NCBI GenBank assembly: GCA_902554195.1 | Contig: CACDNT010000008.1 | Span: 1-36,298 of the forward strand | DNA from: an uncultured Pelagibacteraceae bacterium | Lineage (GTDB): Bacteria; Pseudomonadota; Alphaproteobacteria; Pelagibacterales; Pelagibacteraceae | DNA length: 36,298 nt | Direction: 5' to 3' | Shown here: positions 7,562-15,650 of the stretch, piece by piece | How the letters are laid out: every line of letters begins with the position of its first letter | How positions within the stretch are numbered: the first letter of the stretch is position 1 | Made by a program: the position numbers and the translations under genes | Notes under the pieces: generated by a model | What the model saw: only the letters and a program-made list of their open reading frames with translations | Database searches by the model: none | What the model was told of the DNA's origin: nothing

Positions 7562-8145
7562 TTAATAAATCTGCTTCCTGGTGTTGAAATGGGAATTGAG
7601 TCTAATTCTTTTGGTATTTTGTTTGATTTATAAGTTGGTACTTCAATTTTAAGATGTGAAATTATTTTTTTTCTTATTTTCAATGTTTTCTTTGTTGATC
7701 TGTCTATAATTGTGGCGAAACCTACTAATATTGCATTAGATTTTTTTATAAGTTTTACACATTCCATACTAGATTTTCCTGTTGTTATTACATCCTCAAT
7801 AATAACAACTTTAGACCCTTTTTTAATTTTAAACCCTCTTCTTAATGTAAATTTACCTTTGACTCTTTCACAAAAAATCGTCTCTTTTTTTAAAATCCTA
7901 CCAATTTCGTAACCTATCACAATACCACCAATGGCCGGTGCCAAAATTAAATCAAATTTTCTAAAATTTTTTTTGATTTTAAAAGCTAATGATTTACATA
8001 TTTTTTCTGCTTTTGATGGATAACTTAAAAGTTTAGCACACTGGATGTATTTCGAAGAATGTAATCCAGATGATAAAATGAAGTGTCCTTCTAATAAAGC
8101 ATTAGTCTTTTTTAAAATATCTAAGGATTTTTTGTGTGAAAGCAT
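7558..8145 (-). CDS. pyrE: Orotate phosphoribosyltransferase
   Basis: PyrE joins orotate to PRPP in de novo pyrimidine synthesis. The 195-residue protein begins with the family-typical helix and ALLEGHFILSSGLHSSKYIQ (16-35). It has APAIGGIVIGYEIG at 69-82 and the PRPP-binding loop VVIIEDVITTGKS at 113-125. The ATG at 8145 lies inside the end of the rsh gene, giving a 44-base overlap. No later in-frame ATG precedes the conserved region, so the long overlap seems real. pyrB and a PyrC-like gene of the same pathway lie elsewhere in the window. Confidence 0.95.
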   Translation of the reverse strand: MLSHKKSLDILKKTNALLEGHFILSSGLHSSKYIQCAKLLSYPSKAEKICKSLAFKIKKNFRKFDLILAPAIGGIVIGYEIGRILKKETIFCERVKGKFTLRRGFKIKKGSKVVIIEDVITTGKSSMECVKLIKKSNAILVGFATIIDRSTKKTLKIRKKIISHLKIEVPTYKSNKIPKELDSIPISTPGSRFIK

Positions 8146-9847
8146 TTCTTTTATCTTCGTGTCTAATTATCTTAAATTTTATACCTTTTTGTTTAAGCTC
8201 TGCAATAAAATTAGTAAAATTTTTTAAATCTCTTATTATCAGCTGAAATTTAAAATTGATATAGTCAGGTTTTTTTCCAGCCATTACTAAATTTGAAATA
8301 TTTAATTTATGTTCACCAATTAATGAACTTACATTTCCTAATTGCCCAGGCTTATCAGGTAATGAAATCCACAAAGTGGTATTGTATTTTTTTATTCTCT
8401 CCTGTTTCTCTTCACCTCTATCATGCCAATATCTTCTTATAGCAGCTCTGGCTTTTCCAGTTTTTGTTGTTGGAATCCAGTGAAGTGATGGTGATTGATT
8501 TTTTGAAGTAATTATTTTTATTCTATCGCCATTTCTTAAAATTGATTGAAGTTCACTCTTATTGCCATTTATTTCACATCCAACTGCCATGTCACCAATT
8601 TTTGTATGGACGGCATAAGCGAAATCTATCGCAGTTGCATCTTTAGGTAATTTAATTACTGAACCTTTCGGAGTAAAACAAAAAACATTTTCCTGGAACA
8701 TTTGAAGTTTAGTATATTCGTAAGAGTGTTCAGGATTTTCATTTTTTTCTATAATTTCAACCAAATCTTTTAGCCAATCATATTCTTTCCAGGTAAGAGA
8801 GTTGAATTTTTCTGAGGACTTATATTGCCAATGAGACGCTATTCCTCTCTCAGCGAAATCATGCATCTCTTTAGTTCTTATTTGAATTTCTATGGGTTTT
8901 CTATTAGATCCAATAACTGCAGTATGAATTGATTTATAGCCATTAATTTTTGCTGAAGATATATAATCTTTAAATTTTCCAGGTATACAATTATATTCTT
9001 TGTGAATTATTCCTAAGGTTTTATAACAGTCATCAACATTATCCAAAATAATTCTAAATCCAATAATATCTGTAATTTGTTCCAAAGAAACTCTTTTTTT
9101 CTGAACTTTTCTCCAGATTGAAAAAGGTGTTTTTTCTCTTCCATAAATTTTTGAAGAAATTTTATTTTGATCTAATAATTTTCTTATCTCAGTTGATAAG
9201 GTCTCAAAAATATCTTTTTTATCTAATTTTATTTCATCAAGTCTTTTTTGAATTAAGGATCTAGCGTCATTATTTAAAATTTCAAATGAAAGATCTTCTA
9301 ACTCATCCCTGATTCTATGCATTCCCATCCTGTCTGCCAATGGAGCATAAATTTCCATAGTTTCTTGGGAAATCCTTTTTCTTTTTTCCTCTTTTGAAAT
9401 TGCTTTTATAGTTCTCATGTTATGTAATCGATCAGCAATTTTTACTAATAAAACTCTAATATCTTTTGAAGTTGCTAAAATTAATTTCCTAAAATTTTCT
9501 GCTTTGGAATTAGATGATGCATTATTTTCAAGTGCAGATATTTTTGTAACACCATCAACTAAATCTGCAACTTCATCTCCAAACTCACCTTTGATAGTTT
9601 CATAAGTTGCATATGTATCCTCTATTGTGTCATGTAATAAACCCGTAGTTATTGTTGCACTATCTAATTTTAAATCAGTTAGTATGTTTGCTACTTCAAT
9701 TGGATGGACTGAGTACGGATCACCTGAGGCTCTTTTTTGATTGCTATGCGCCTTTACCGCAAAGTCATAGGCCTTATTTAACCTATCTGGATTTAAAAAC
9801 TTATTATATCCTTTTACCTTATTTATTAAATCATCTGAATTAAGCAT
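8102..9847 (-). CDS. Rsh-family (p)ppGpp synthetase/hydrolase, shortened C-terminus
   Basis: This protein makes and probably degrades the stringent-response alarmone (p)ppGpp. The order of domains in its 581 residues is: HD hydrolase at about 20-170 with intact YSVHPIEVA and HDTIED (His72, Asp73); synthetase at about 225-350 with GREKTPFSIWRK and INGYKSIHTAVIG; TGS near 385-445 with CFTPKGSVIKLP; then a short ARAAIRRYWHDRGEEKQ stretch; and an ACT domain at about 497-570. Classical RelA/SpoT proteins have 700-750 residues, and the helical and zinc-finger/RIS region between TGS and ACT is missing here. Both catalytic domains look complete, so a bifunctional SpoT/Rel enzyme is likely. In other alphaproteobacteria rpoZ usually precedes this gene; here only 21 bases separate it from folK. 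Confidence 0.93.
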   Translation of the reverse strand: MLNSDDLINKVKGYNKFLNPDRLNKAYDFAVKAHSNQKRASGDPYSVHPIEVANILTDLKLDSATITTGLLHDTIEDTYATYETIKGEFGDEVADLVDGVTKISALENNASSNSKAENFRKLILATSKDIRVLLVKIADRLHNMRTIKAISKEEKRKRISQETMEIYAPLADRMGMHRIRDELEDLSFEILNNDARSLIQKRLDEIKLDKKDIFETLSTEIRKLLDQNKISSKIYGREKTPFSIWRKVQKKRVSLEQITDIIGFRIILDNVDDCYKTLGIIHKEYNCIPGKFKDYISSAKINGYKSIHTAVIGSNRKPIEIQIRTKEMHDFAERGIASHWQYKSSEKFNSLTWKEYDWLKDLVEIIEKNENPEHSYEYTKLQMFQENVFCFTPKGSVIKLPKDATAIDFAYAVHTKIGDMAVGCEINGNKSELQSILRNGDRIKIITSKNQSPSLHWIPTTKTGKARAAIRRYWHDRGEEKQERIKKYNTTLWISLPDKPGQLGNVSSLIGEHKLNISNLVMAGKKPDYINFKFQLIIRDLKNFTNFIAELKQKGIKFKIIRHEDKRNAFTQKILRYFKKD

Positions 9848-9868
9848 ACACCTTACTATATCATTAAT

Positions 9869-10381
9869 TCAGATTTGTTTAATAGATCTTATGTCTCTAT
9901 TTGGTAATGATATTATGAGTTTTTTAATGTGATCTTTGGAAATTGGGTGTTTCCAATTTTTATTCAATTCAAATAATGGAAAAAGGACAAAATTTCTATT
10001 GTGCATTCTTGGATGAGGTAAATTGATTTTTTTACTAATCTTTTTACTTTTGTAATCAATTATGTCTATATCACATTCTCGAGGAGCATTTTTAAACCTT
10101 TTTTTACGACCGAGACTAATTTCAATGTCTTTAGATACTTTCAGTAATTCTAAAGGTTTTAAATCAGTATTAACTTCTAAGACGATATTTAAGTATTTAG
10201 GTTTACTTTCATCTGGCCATGATAAACTCTCATAAAAATTTGATGATTTGACAAGTCTAATATTTCTGCACGATAATTCATACTTAGCTTGTTCGATTTT
10301 ATATCTTCTGTTTCCTAAATTTGAGCCCAAACCTAAATAAATACGATTAGCTTGATTTTCTAAAATATCTTGATTTATCAC
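9869..10381 (-). CDS. folK: 2-amino-4-hydroxy-6-hydroxymethyldihydropteridine pyrophosphokinase
   Basis: FolK pyrophosphorylates the pterin precursor in folate synthesis. The conserved start region [13 protein letters not shown], the motif PRECDIDII and the [19 protein letters not shown] block are all present. I choose the GTG at 10381-10379 (170 residues). The ATG at 10420 would add 13 residues that merely read the conserved SmpB C-terminus in another frame. Even so, the gene overlaps smpB by 35 bases. The start is the uncertain part; the function is clear. Folate made here would serve GlyA and the sarcosine oxidase. Confidence 0.92.
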   Translation of the reverse strand: MINQDILENQANRIYLGLGSNLGNRRYKIEQAKYELSCRNIRLVKSSNFYESLSWPDESKPKYLNIVLEVNTDLKPLELLKVSKDIEISLGRKKRFKNAPRECDIDIIDYKSKKISKKINLPHPRMHNRNFVLFPLFELNKNWKHPISKDHIKKLIISLPNRDIRSIKQI

Positions 10382-10817
10382 GATTCCAATCCCTATCCTT
10401 TTTACTTGCTCTTTTGTCATGCAGTTTTTTTCCTTTTGCTACCGCAAGTTCAATTTTTGCTTTTCCTTTTTTAAAATACATTTTAGTAGGAACAATGGTA
10501 AGACCGTCTCTTTGCATTTTTCCTATTAATTTATTTATTTCCCGTTTATTTAAAAGTAACTTTCTTTCACCTGTTGGATTGTGATTAGAATAACTGGCTT
10601 GTTTATAAGATGCTATATGAGAATTAATTAAAATCAACTCACCGTCTTTTTCAACAGCATATGAATCAGCAATATTTACTTTTCCTTCTCTAATTGATTT
10701 AATCTCAGAGCCTTTGAGGACAATTCCAGCTTCTAATAAATCTTCAAAAAAATAATTAAAACTAGCCTTTCTATTCAAACATATTATTTTTAAACCAGAA
10801 TTGGTTTTTTTGTTCAT
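10347..10817 (-). CDS. smpB: SsrA-binding protein SmpB
   Basis: SmpB binds tmRNA and delivers it to stalled ribosomes for trans-translation. The 156 residues show the family core: [20 protein letters not shown], then [49 protein letters not shown] and the basic tail [12 protein letters not shown], which inserts in the mRNA channel. It overlaps dapA by a single base and folK by 35. The tmRNA gene itself is not in this window. Confidence 0.97.
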   Translation of the reverse strand: MNKKTNSGLKIICLNRKASFNYFFEDLLEAGIVLKGSEIKSIREGKVNIADSYAVEKDGELILINSHIASYKQASYSNHNPTGERKLLLNKREINKLIGKMQRDGLTIVPTKMYFKKGKAKIELAVAKGKKLHDKRASKKDRDWNRDKSRYFRKSS

Positions 10818-11698
10818 TAAATTAATTTAGCTGTATGAAGAGCCTTTTTAACGATTTCTTTAGTAGTGTCTGTTACTTTAACTAATGGTAATCTTACATC
10901 GTCATCACATAAGTCTAATAATTTCGCAGCGTACTTAACTGGGCTAGGATTGCTTTCAACAAACATAGCGTGATGAACAGGCCGCAATATTTCATTTAAT
11001 CTTTCTGCCTCTTTAATTTCATTATCATTATTAGACTTTGAAAATCTTTGGAAATCAGAACAAAGTTTTGGAGCAATGTTAGCTGTTACACTTATAGCAC
11101 CTACCCCACCTTTTCTATTAAACTCTAAAGCGTTATCATCATTTCCTGTTAATTGTATAAAATCTTTGCCTAATTTTTTTAATGTTTTGTCTACTCTTGT
11201 TAAATCTCCTGTTGCATCCTTAACACCAATAATATTTTTTAATTCAAATAATCTTGCCATTGTTTCAACTGACATATCAATCACTGATCTTCCAGGAATG
11301 TTATAAATGAGAATTGGGATTCCACATTTATCATTGATAGCTTTATAATGTTGATAAAGTCCCTCTTGAGTAGGCTTATTATAATATGGAGTTACAATTA
11401 AAGCTCCATCTGCTCCCATTTTTTCGGCATGCGTAGTCAATGAGATAGCTTCCTCAGTAGAATTTGATCCAGTACCAGCAAATACAGGTAATTTTCCATT
11501 ACTTTCCTTGACGCATAAATCAATTACCCTTTCATGCTCATAATGGCTTAAAGTTGGAGACTCACCAGTTGTTCCTGCGGGAACCAAACCATTTGTCCCA
11601 TTTTCAATATGAAAATGGATTAACTTAATGTAAGTTTCATCATCAAGTTTATCATTTTTAAACGGAGTGACTAAAGCAACATTTGATCCTTTGAACAT
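10817..11698 (-). CDS. dapA: 4-hydroxy-tetrahydrodipicolinate synthase
   Basis: DapA condenses pyruvate with aspartate semialdehyde, the first step specific to lysine and diaminopimelate (peptidoglycan). The 293-residue protein has [18 protein letters not shown] at 39-56, [14 protein letters not shown] at 102-115, [10 protein letters not shown] with Tyr132 at 129-138, and the Schiff-base lysine Lys160 in [10 protein letters not shown]. It is the first gene of the ten-gene minus-strand string, and only 43 bases separate it from the divergent transglycosylase gene, so the two promoters must be back to back. dapA followed by smpB is a common alphaproteobacterial pair. Confidence 0.97.
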   Translation of the reverse strand: MFKGSNVALVTPFKNDKLDDETYIKLIHFHIENGTNGLVPAGTTGESPTLSHYEHERVIDLCVKESNGKLPVFAGTGSNSTEEAISLTTHAEKMGADGALIVTPYYNKPTQEGLYQHYKAINDKCGIPILIYNIPGRSVIDMSVETMARLFELKNIIGVKDATGDLTRVDKTLKKLGKDFIQLTGNDDNALEFNRKGGVGAISVTANIAPKLCSDFQRFSKSNNDNEIKEAERLNEILRPVHHAMFVESNPSPVKYAAKLLDLCDDDVRLPLVKVTDTTKEIVKKALHTAKLI

Positions 11699-11741
11699 AA
11701 ATACTTATAACATAGTTTGTGGATTCATATACTAAAAGATT

Positions 11742-13961
11742 ATGCTAAAAAAATTCATATTTTTTATCAATTTATTTTTCTTCTCTACAATTACTATTTT
11801 GTTTTCTACAGAAATAATACCTTTAAAGAAACCGATCCAAACTAAAGCGGAAAAGGACCAGAAATTATTAATTGATGTAATGAAGCCTCTACCAAAACCA
11901 ATTCCTAAAAAAATAGTAGAGGAAATTAAAAAAAAGCCTGAGAGTGAAATAAGATTAAAAGCTGAGAAAGACTTGGGGATTATTCTACCAAAAAAGAAAC
12001 CTTTAATTGCAGGAACCAAAAAAATCGATACAGCAAAAAAATCTAAATATTATAATAAGAAAGATTTCGAAATTGCAAAAAAGGCTATTTCAGAGATGAA
12101 ACAAGCAAAATGGCCTACTGCATTGAAAACAGCAAAAAGAGCTAAAGATAAATCAATCTATAATTTCATACAATGGAGACACTTGCTGACTAAAGGAAAC
12201 AAAGCATCATATTACGATTATAAAACTTTTATAGACAAAAACGAGGATTATCCACGATTGGGAAGAGTAAAATATTTAGCAGAGCATAAACTTTCTACAG
12301 ACACTATTTCACCCAAAAAAATTATCGATTGGTTCGGTGTTGATGAACCTCTAAGTGGTTTTGGAAAAATGATACTTGGAGAAAGCATAATTCTCAATGG
12401 TGATACTCAAAAAGGTATTTCGTATATTAAAGAAGGATGGATTACTGCTGAACTAAGCAAATCTGAATTAAGATTCTATAGAAAAAAATTCAAAAAGTAT
12501 CTCAATGCGGATGATTATATCAAAAGAGCAGATTACTTGGCTTGGAATAATAAATACTGGGATTTAAAAAGATTATTAAGATATTTACCCAAAGATTATG
12601 AGTTGCTTTACACAGCACGTCAATTGTTAATGAGTAAATCGTATGGTGTAGATAATGCTATTTCCAAAGTTCCAGCAAAATTTAAAAATGATGCGGGTTT
12701 AAATTACGACAGATTAAAATGGAGAAGAAAAAGGGGAAGGGTTGATAGTTCTGTTGAAATTTTAGTAAAGATTAAAAATACCAAAGATTATTTAGTCAGA
12801 CCAGATAAGTGGTGGTTTGAAAGAGAAATCATTTCAAGATCATTAATTTATAAAAAAAAATTTGCATTAGCCTATAAAATTGCAAGTAATCATGCTTTGA
12901 CTGATGGACCCGAGTATGCGGCCGCGGAATGGATGAGTGGATGGATAGCATTAAGTTTCTTAGATGATCCTTTATTAGCTAAGGATCATTTTGAAAATTT
13001 TTATAATAACGTTGGTTACCCAATAAGTACTTCTAGAGGAGCCTATTGGTTAGCTAAAACTTATCAGAAACTTGGTAAAAATGAATTAGCTAATGAATGG
13101 TTTGGTAAAGCATCTAATTTTCTAACTACATATTATGGTCAGTTAGCATTTATGGAGTTAAATCCTAATCAACCTTTTGAATTATCTAAAGATATTGAAG
13201 TTTCAAAAGAATATCGAGACTATTTTTTTAAAAAAGAATTAGTCAAAACGATTTATCTTCTTGATGAGCTAAATGAAGATAAATATACAAAACATATATT
13301 AAGACATTTGGCAAATGATGATATAAATAATGGTAGTGAAATTTTAGCAGCAGAATTAGCAACAAGCATTGATAGATTTGATTTTGCTATTCAAATAGCT
13401 AAAATTGCATCCTACGAAAAAAGATTTCATAACAAATATAATTACCCAATTATAAGTACACCCAATTATATAAATGGAAGAAAAATTCCTGATACTGCAT
13501 TTATACTATCAATAATAAGACAGGAAAGTGAATTTGATTTAAGTGCTAACAGTCACGCAGGAGCAAAAGGATTAATGCAACTGATGCCTTACACGGCAAA
13601 AGTAGTTGCTAAACAAGCAAAACTTCCTTATTCAAAATCTAGATTAACAAGAGATGCAGAATATAATATCAATTTAGGTTCTCACTATATAGCTGGCCTA
13701 ATTTTAGAATATGATGGTGCTTATCCGTTTGCAATAGCTGCTTATAATGCCGGACCTAAAAGAGTCAGATATTGGAAAAAAATAAATAAAAATCCACAAA
13801 AGAACCAAATTGATTATGTAAACTGGATTGAATTAATCAAATTTAAAGAAACAAGAAATTATGTGCAAAGAGTACTGGAGAACTATAACGTCTATCGTTA
13901 TATTTTAGCTCAAAAGCCAGTTACAATGATAAATTTCTTTAAGGATGATCCTTTGTACTAA
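11742..13961 (+). CDS. slt: Soluble lytic murein transglycosylase
   Basis: This is a 739-residue periplasmic Slt70-like enzyme that cleaves peptidoglycan glycan strands. A hydrophobic N-terminal segment (about residues 3-22) acts as signal peptide or anchor. It is followed by a Lys/Pro-rich linker to about residue 110 and a long alpha-helical solenoid to about 570. The C-terminal SLT catalytic domain has the catalytic Glu595 in IIRQESEFDLSANS, followed by GAKGLMQLMPYTAK, LGSHYIAGL and AAYNAGPKRVRYW, all diagnostic. The gene stands alone on its strand between dapA and the tRNA gene. The symbol slt is by domain architecture; orthology to one particular E. coli enzyme is not certain. Confidence 0.93.
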   Translation: MLKKFIFFINLFFFSTITILFSTEIIPLKKPIQTKAEKDQKLLIDVMKPLPKPIPKKIVEEIKKKPESEIRLKAEKDLGIILPKKKPLIAGTKKIDTAKKSKYYNKKDFEIAKKAISEMKQAKWPTALKTAKRAKDKSIYNFIQWRHLLTKGNKASYYDYKTFIDKNEDYPRLGRVKYLAEHKLSTDTISPKKIIDWFGVDEPLSGFGKMILGESIILNGDTQKGISYIKEGWITAELSKSELRFYRKKFKKYLNADDYIKRADYLAWNNKYWDLKRLLRYLPKDYELLYTARQLLMSKSYGVDNAISKVPAKFKNDAGLNYDRLKWRRKRGRVDSSVEILVKIKNTKDYLVRPDKWWFEREIISRSLIYKKKFALAYKIASNHALTDGPEYAAAEWMSGWIALSFLDDPLLAKDHFENFYNNVGYPISTSRGAYWLAKTYQKLGKNELANEWFGKASNFLTTYYGQLAFMELNPNQPFELSKDIEVSKEYRDYFFKKELVKTIYLLDELNEDKYTKHILRHLANDDINNGSEILAAELATSIDRFDFAIQIAKIASYEKRFHNKYNYPIISTPNYINGRKIPDTAFILSIIRQESEFDLSANSHAGAKGLMQLMPYTAKVVAKQAKLPYSKSRLTRDAEYNINLGSHYIAGLILEYDGAYPFAIAAYNAGPKRVRYWKKINKNPQKNQIDYVNWIELIKFKETRNYVQRVLENYNVYRYILAQKPVTMINFFKDDPLY

Positions 13962-13964
13962 AAA

Positions 13965-14056
13965 TGGCGGAAGAGGAGGGATTCGAACCCTCGGTACAAG
14001 TTTCCTCGCACGGTCATTTAGCAAACGACTGGTTTCAGCCTCTCACCCACTCTTCC
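13965..14056 (-). tRNA. tRNA-Ser (anticodon GCU)
   Basis: Read on the minus strand, the acceptor arms GGAAGAG and CTCTTCC pair over 7 bases, followed by G and an encoded CCA. The T arm GAGGG-TTCGAAT-CCCTC is perfect, and the long variable arm is that of a class II tRNA. The anticodon loop is TTGCTAA, so the anticodon is GCT (14022-14020), reading AGC/AGU serine codons. The 3' end lies only 3 bases from the stop codon of the convergent slt gene and is followed by a short T run in its own direction. Confidence 0.97.
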
Positions 14057-14079
14057 AATAAATTTGTCACTTCTGATTG

Positions 14080-14121
14080 TATTGAATAATCAATATTTAT
14101 AAAGTAATTATTCAATAATTA
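14080..14121. promoter_or_regulatory. Paired inverted repeats in front of the sarcosine oxidase operon (possible operator)
   Basis: The 64 bases between tRNA-Ser and soxB carry an 11-base inverted repeat: TATTGAATAAT (14080-14090) and ATTATTCAATA (14107-14117), 16 bases apart. Each arm is also part of its own dyad: TATTGA-ATAA-TCAATA (14080-14095) and the odd palindrome TAATTATTCAATAATTA (14105-14121), which reaches the A of the soxB start codon. The spacing between the two dyad centres is about 25 bases. It could be a double operator for a dimeric repressor, or an RNA hairpin that hides the soxB start. The high AT content makes chance symmetry more likely, so this is a proposal. Confidence 0.45.
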
Positions 14122-15374
14122 TGAAAAATAAGTATTCAATATTTTCACTTATTAAAAACGCTTTTTCTTATCATGAAAATTGGGAGAAAGCTTGGAAAGA
14201 TCCTGAGCCTAAAAAAGAATATGACGCGATAATAGTTGGTGGTGGAGGACATGGTCTTGCAACTGCTTATTATCTAGCAAAAAAACATAATATGAAGAAC
14301 ATTGCTGTTGTTGAAAAAGGTTGGATAGGAGGAGGAAATACTGGTCGAAATACTACAATAATAAGGTCTAATTATTTATGGGATGCAAGTGCAGGTCTAT
14401 ATGACCATGCTCTTAAAATTTGGGAAGGTTTATCTCAAGAATTAAATTATAATGTTATGTTCAGTCAAAGAGGAGTTATGAATCTTGCACATAATTTGCA
14501 AGATGTTAGAGATTTAAAAAGAAGAACTCACGCAAATAGATTGAATGGTATTGATGCAGTTTATTTAAATACCGAAGAAGTTAAAAAATTTTGTCCGATT
14601 ATAAATACCTCACAGGATATTCGTTATCCAGTTTTAGGCGGAACCCTTCAAAGAAGAGCCGGTACAGCTAGACATGATGCTGTTGCTTGGGGTTATGCAA
14701 GAGGTGCTGATGAAATGGGTGTTGATATAATTCAAAATTGTGAAGTAAAAGGAATTAAAAGAAATGGTGATACGGTTGAAGGAATTGATACAACTAAAGG
14801 ATTTATCAAAACAAAAAAAATTGGAGTTGTAGCTGCTGGTCACTCCAGTGTATTAGCGAATATGGCTGGATTGAAATTACCTTTGGAAAGTAAACCACTA
14901 CAAGCTTTAGTATCTGAACCAGTAAAACCGATAATAGATACAGTTGTAATGTCTAACGCTGTTCATGCGTATGTCAGCCAATCTGACAAGGGGGAATTGG
15001 TTATTGGAGCAGGAACTGATGATTATGTATCTTACTCTCAAAAAGGAAGTCATGATATTGTGGAAGGAACTTTAAATGCAATTTTAGAACTATATCCAAT
15101 ATTTAGCAGAATGAGAATGCTTCGTCAGTGGGGTGGAATAGTTGACATATGTCCTGATGCAAGTCCGATCATAAGTAAAACATCAATTAAGGGTTTGTAC
15201 TTTAATTGTGGTTGGGGAACTGGAGGTTTTAAAGCTACACCTGGCTCAGGGGATTTATTTGCTCACACAATTGCAAATGACGAACCTCATAAATTAAATG
15301 CTGCCTTTAATATAAATAGATTTGTAAGTGGTGATCTAGTTGATGAACATGGTGCAGCGGCTGTTGCACACTAA
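14121..15374 (+). CDS. soxB: Sarcosine oxidase, beta subunit
   Basis: SoxB is the catalytic flavoprotein subunit of heterotetrameric sarcosine oxidase, which demethylates N-methylglycine to glycine. The 417-residue length is normal. The dinucleotide-binding motif [17 protein letters not shown] is at 37-53, and [15 protein letters not shown] follows at 71-85. [20 protein letters not shown] (178-197) contains His185, which matches the histidine that carries covalent FMN in the family. RQWGGIVD and [14 protein letters not shown] close the FAD site. It heads soxB-soxD-soxA-soxG, and its stop overlaps the soxD start by one base. The inverted repeats just upstream are the only visible regulatory signal. 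Confidence 0.97.
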   Translation: MKNKYSIFSLIKNAFSYHENWEKAWKDPEPKKEYDAIIVGGGGHGLATAYYLAKKHNMKNIAVVEKGWIGGGNTGRNTTIIRSNYLWDASAGLYDHALKIWEGLSQELNYNVMFSQRGVMNLAHNLQDVRDLKRRTHANRLNGIDAVYLNTEEVKKFCPIINTSQDIRYPVLGGTLQRRAGTARHDAVAWGYARGADEMGVDIIQNCEVKGIKRNGDTVEGIDTTKGFIKTKKIGVVAAGHSSVLANMAGLKLPLESKPLQALVSEPVKPIIDTVVMSNAVHAYVSQSDKGELVIGAGTDDYVSYSQKGSHDIVEGTLNAILELYPIFSRMRMLRQWGGIVDICPDASPIISKTSIKGLYFNCGWGTGGFKATPGSGDLFAHTIANDEPHKLNAAFNINRFVSGDLVDEHGAAAVAH

Positions 15375-15649
15375 TGTTTTTAATTAATTGTCCTTTTTGT
15401 GGTGAGAGAGAACAAAGCGAATTTAAAGCTGGTGGTGAAGCACATATTGTAAGGCCAAAACAACCTACAGAACTAAGTGATGATGAATGGGCAGAATATT
15501 TGTTCATGAGAAAAAATATAAAAGGAATTCAGTTTGAAAGATGGAATCATATTCATGGTTGTAGAAAATGGTTCAATATGATTAGAGATACATCAAACGA
15601 CCAAATAAAAGCTGTATACAAAATGGGTGAAAAACCACCGGTAAAATAA
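15374..15649 (+). CDS. soxD: Sarcosine oxidase, delta subunit
   Basis: SoxD is the small zinc-binding subunit of heterotetrameric sarcosine oxidase. In its 91 residues the expected ligands Cys6 and Cys9 (INCPFCGERE) and His59 and Cys63 (NHIHGCRKWF) are all in place. The family motif SDDEWAEYLFMRKN is at 35-48. The gene overlaps soxB by one base and ends one base before soxA, so the subunits are almost certainly co-translated. Confidence 0.97.
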   Translation: MFLINCPFCGEREQSEFKAGGEAHIVRPKQPTELSDDEWAEYLFMRKNIKGIQFERWNHIHGCRKWFNMIRDTSNDQIKAVYKMGEKPPVK

Positions 15650-15650
15650 A

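Noticed and set aside
11732..12019. 95-residue minus-strand open frame over the start of the transglycosylase
   Set aside because: It is antisense to the signal peptide and Lys/Pro-rich linker, and its hydrophobic look is explained by that composition.
14057..14120. Glycine riboswitch upstream of the sarcosine oxidase operon
   Set aside because: Glycine riboswitches are known in SAR11, but 64 bases are too few for even one aptamer with its platform, and no G-rich core is present; glyA has only a 2-base leader within its operon.
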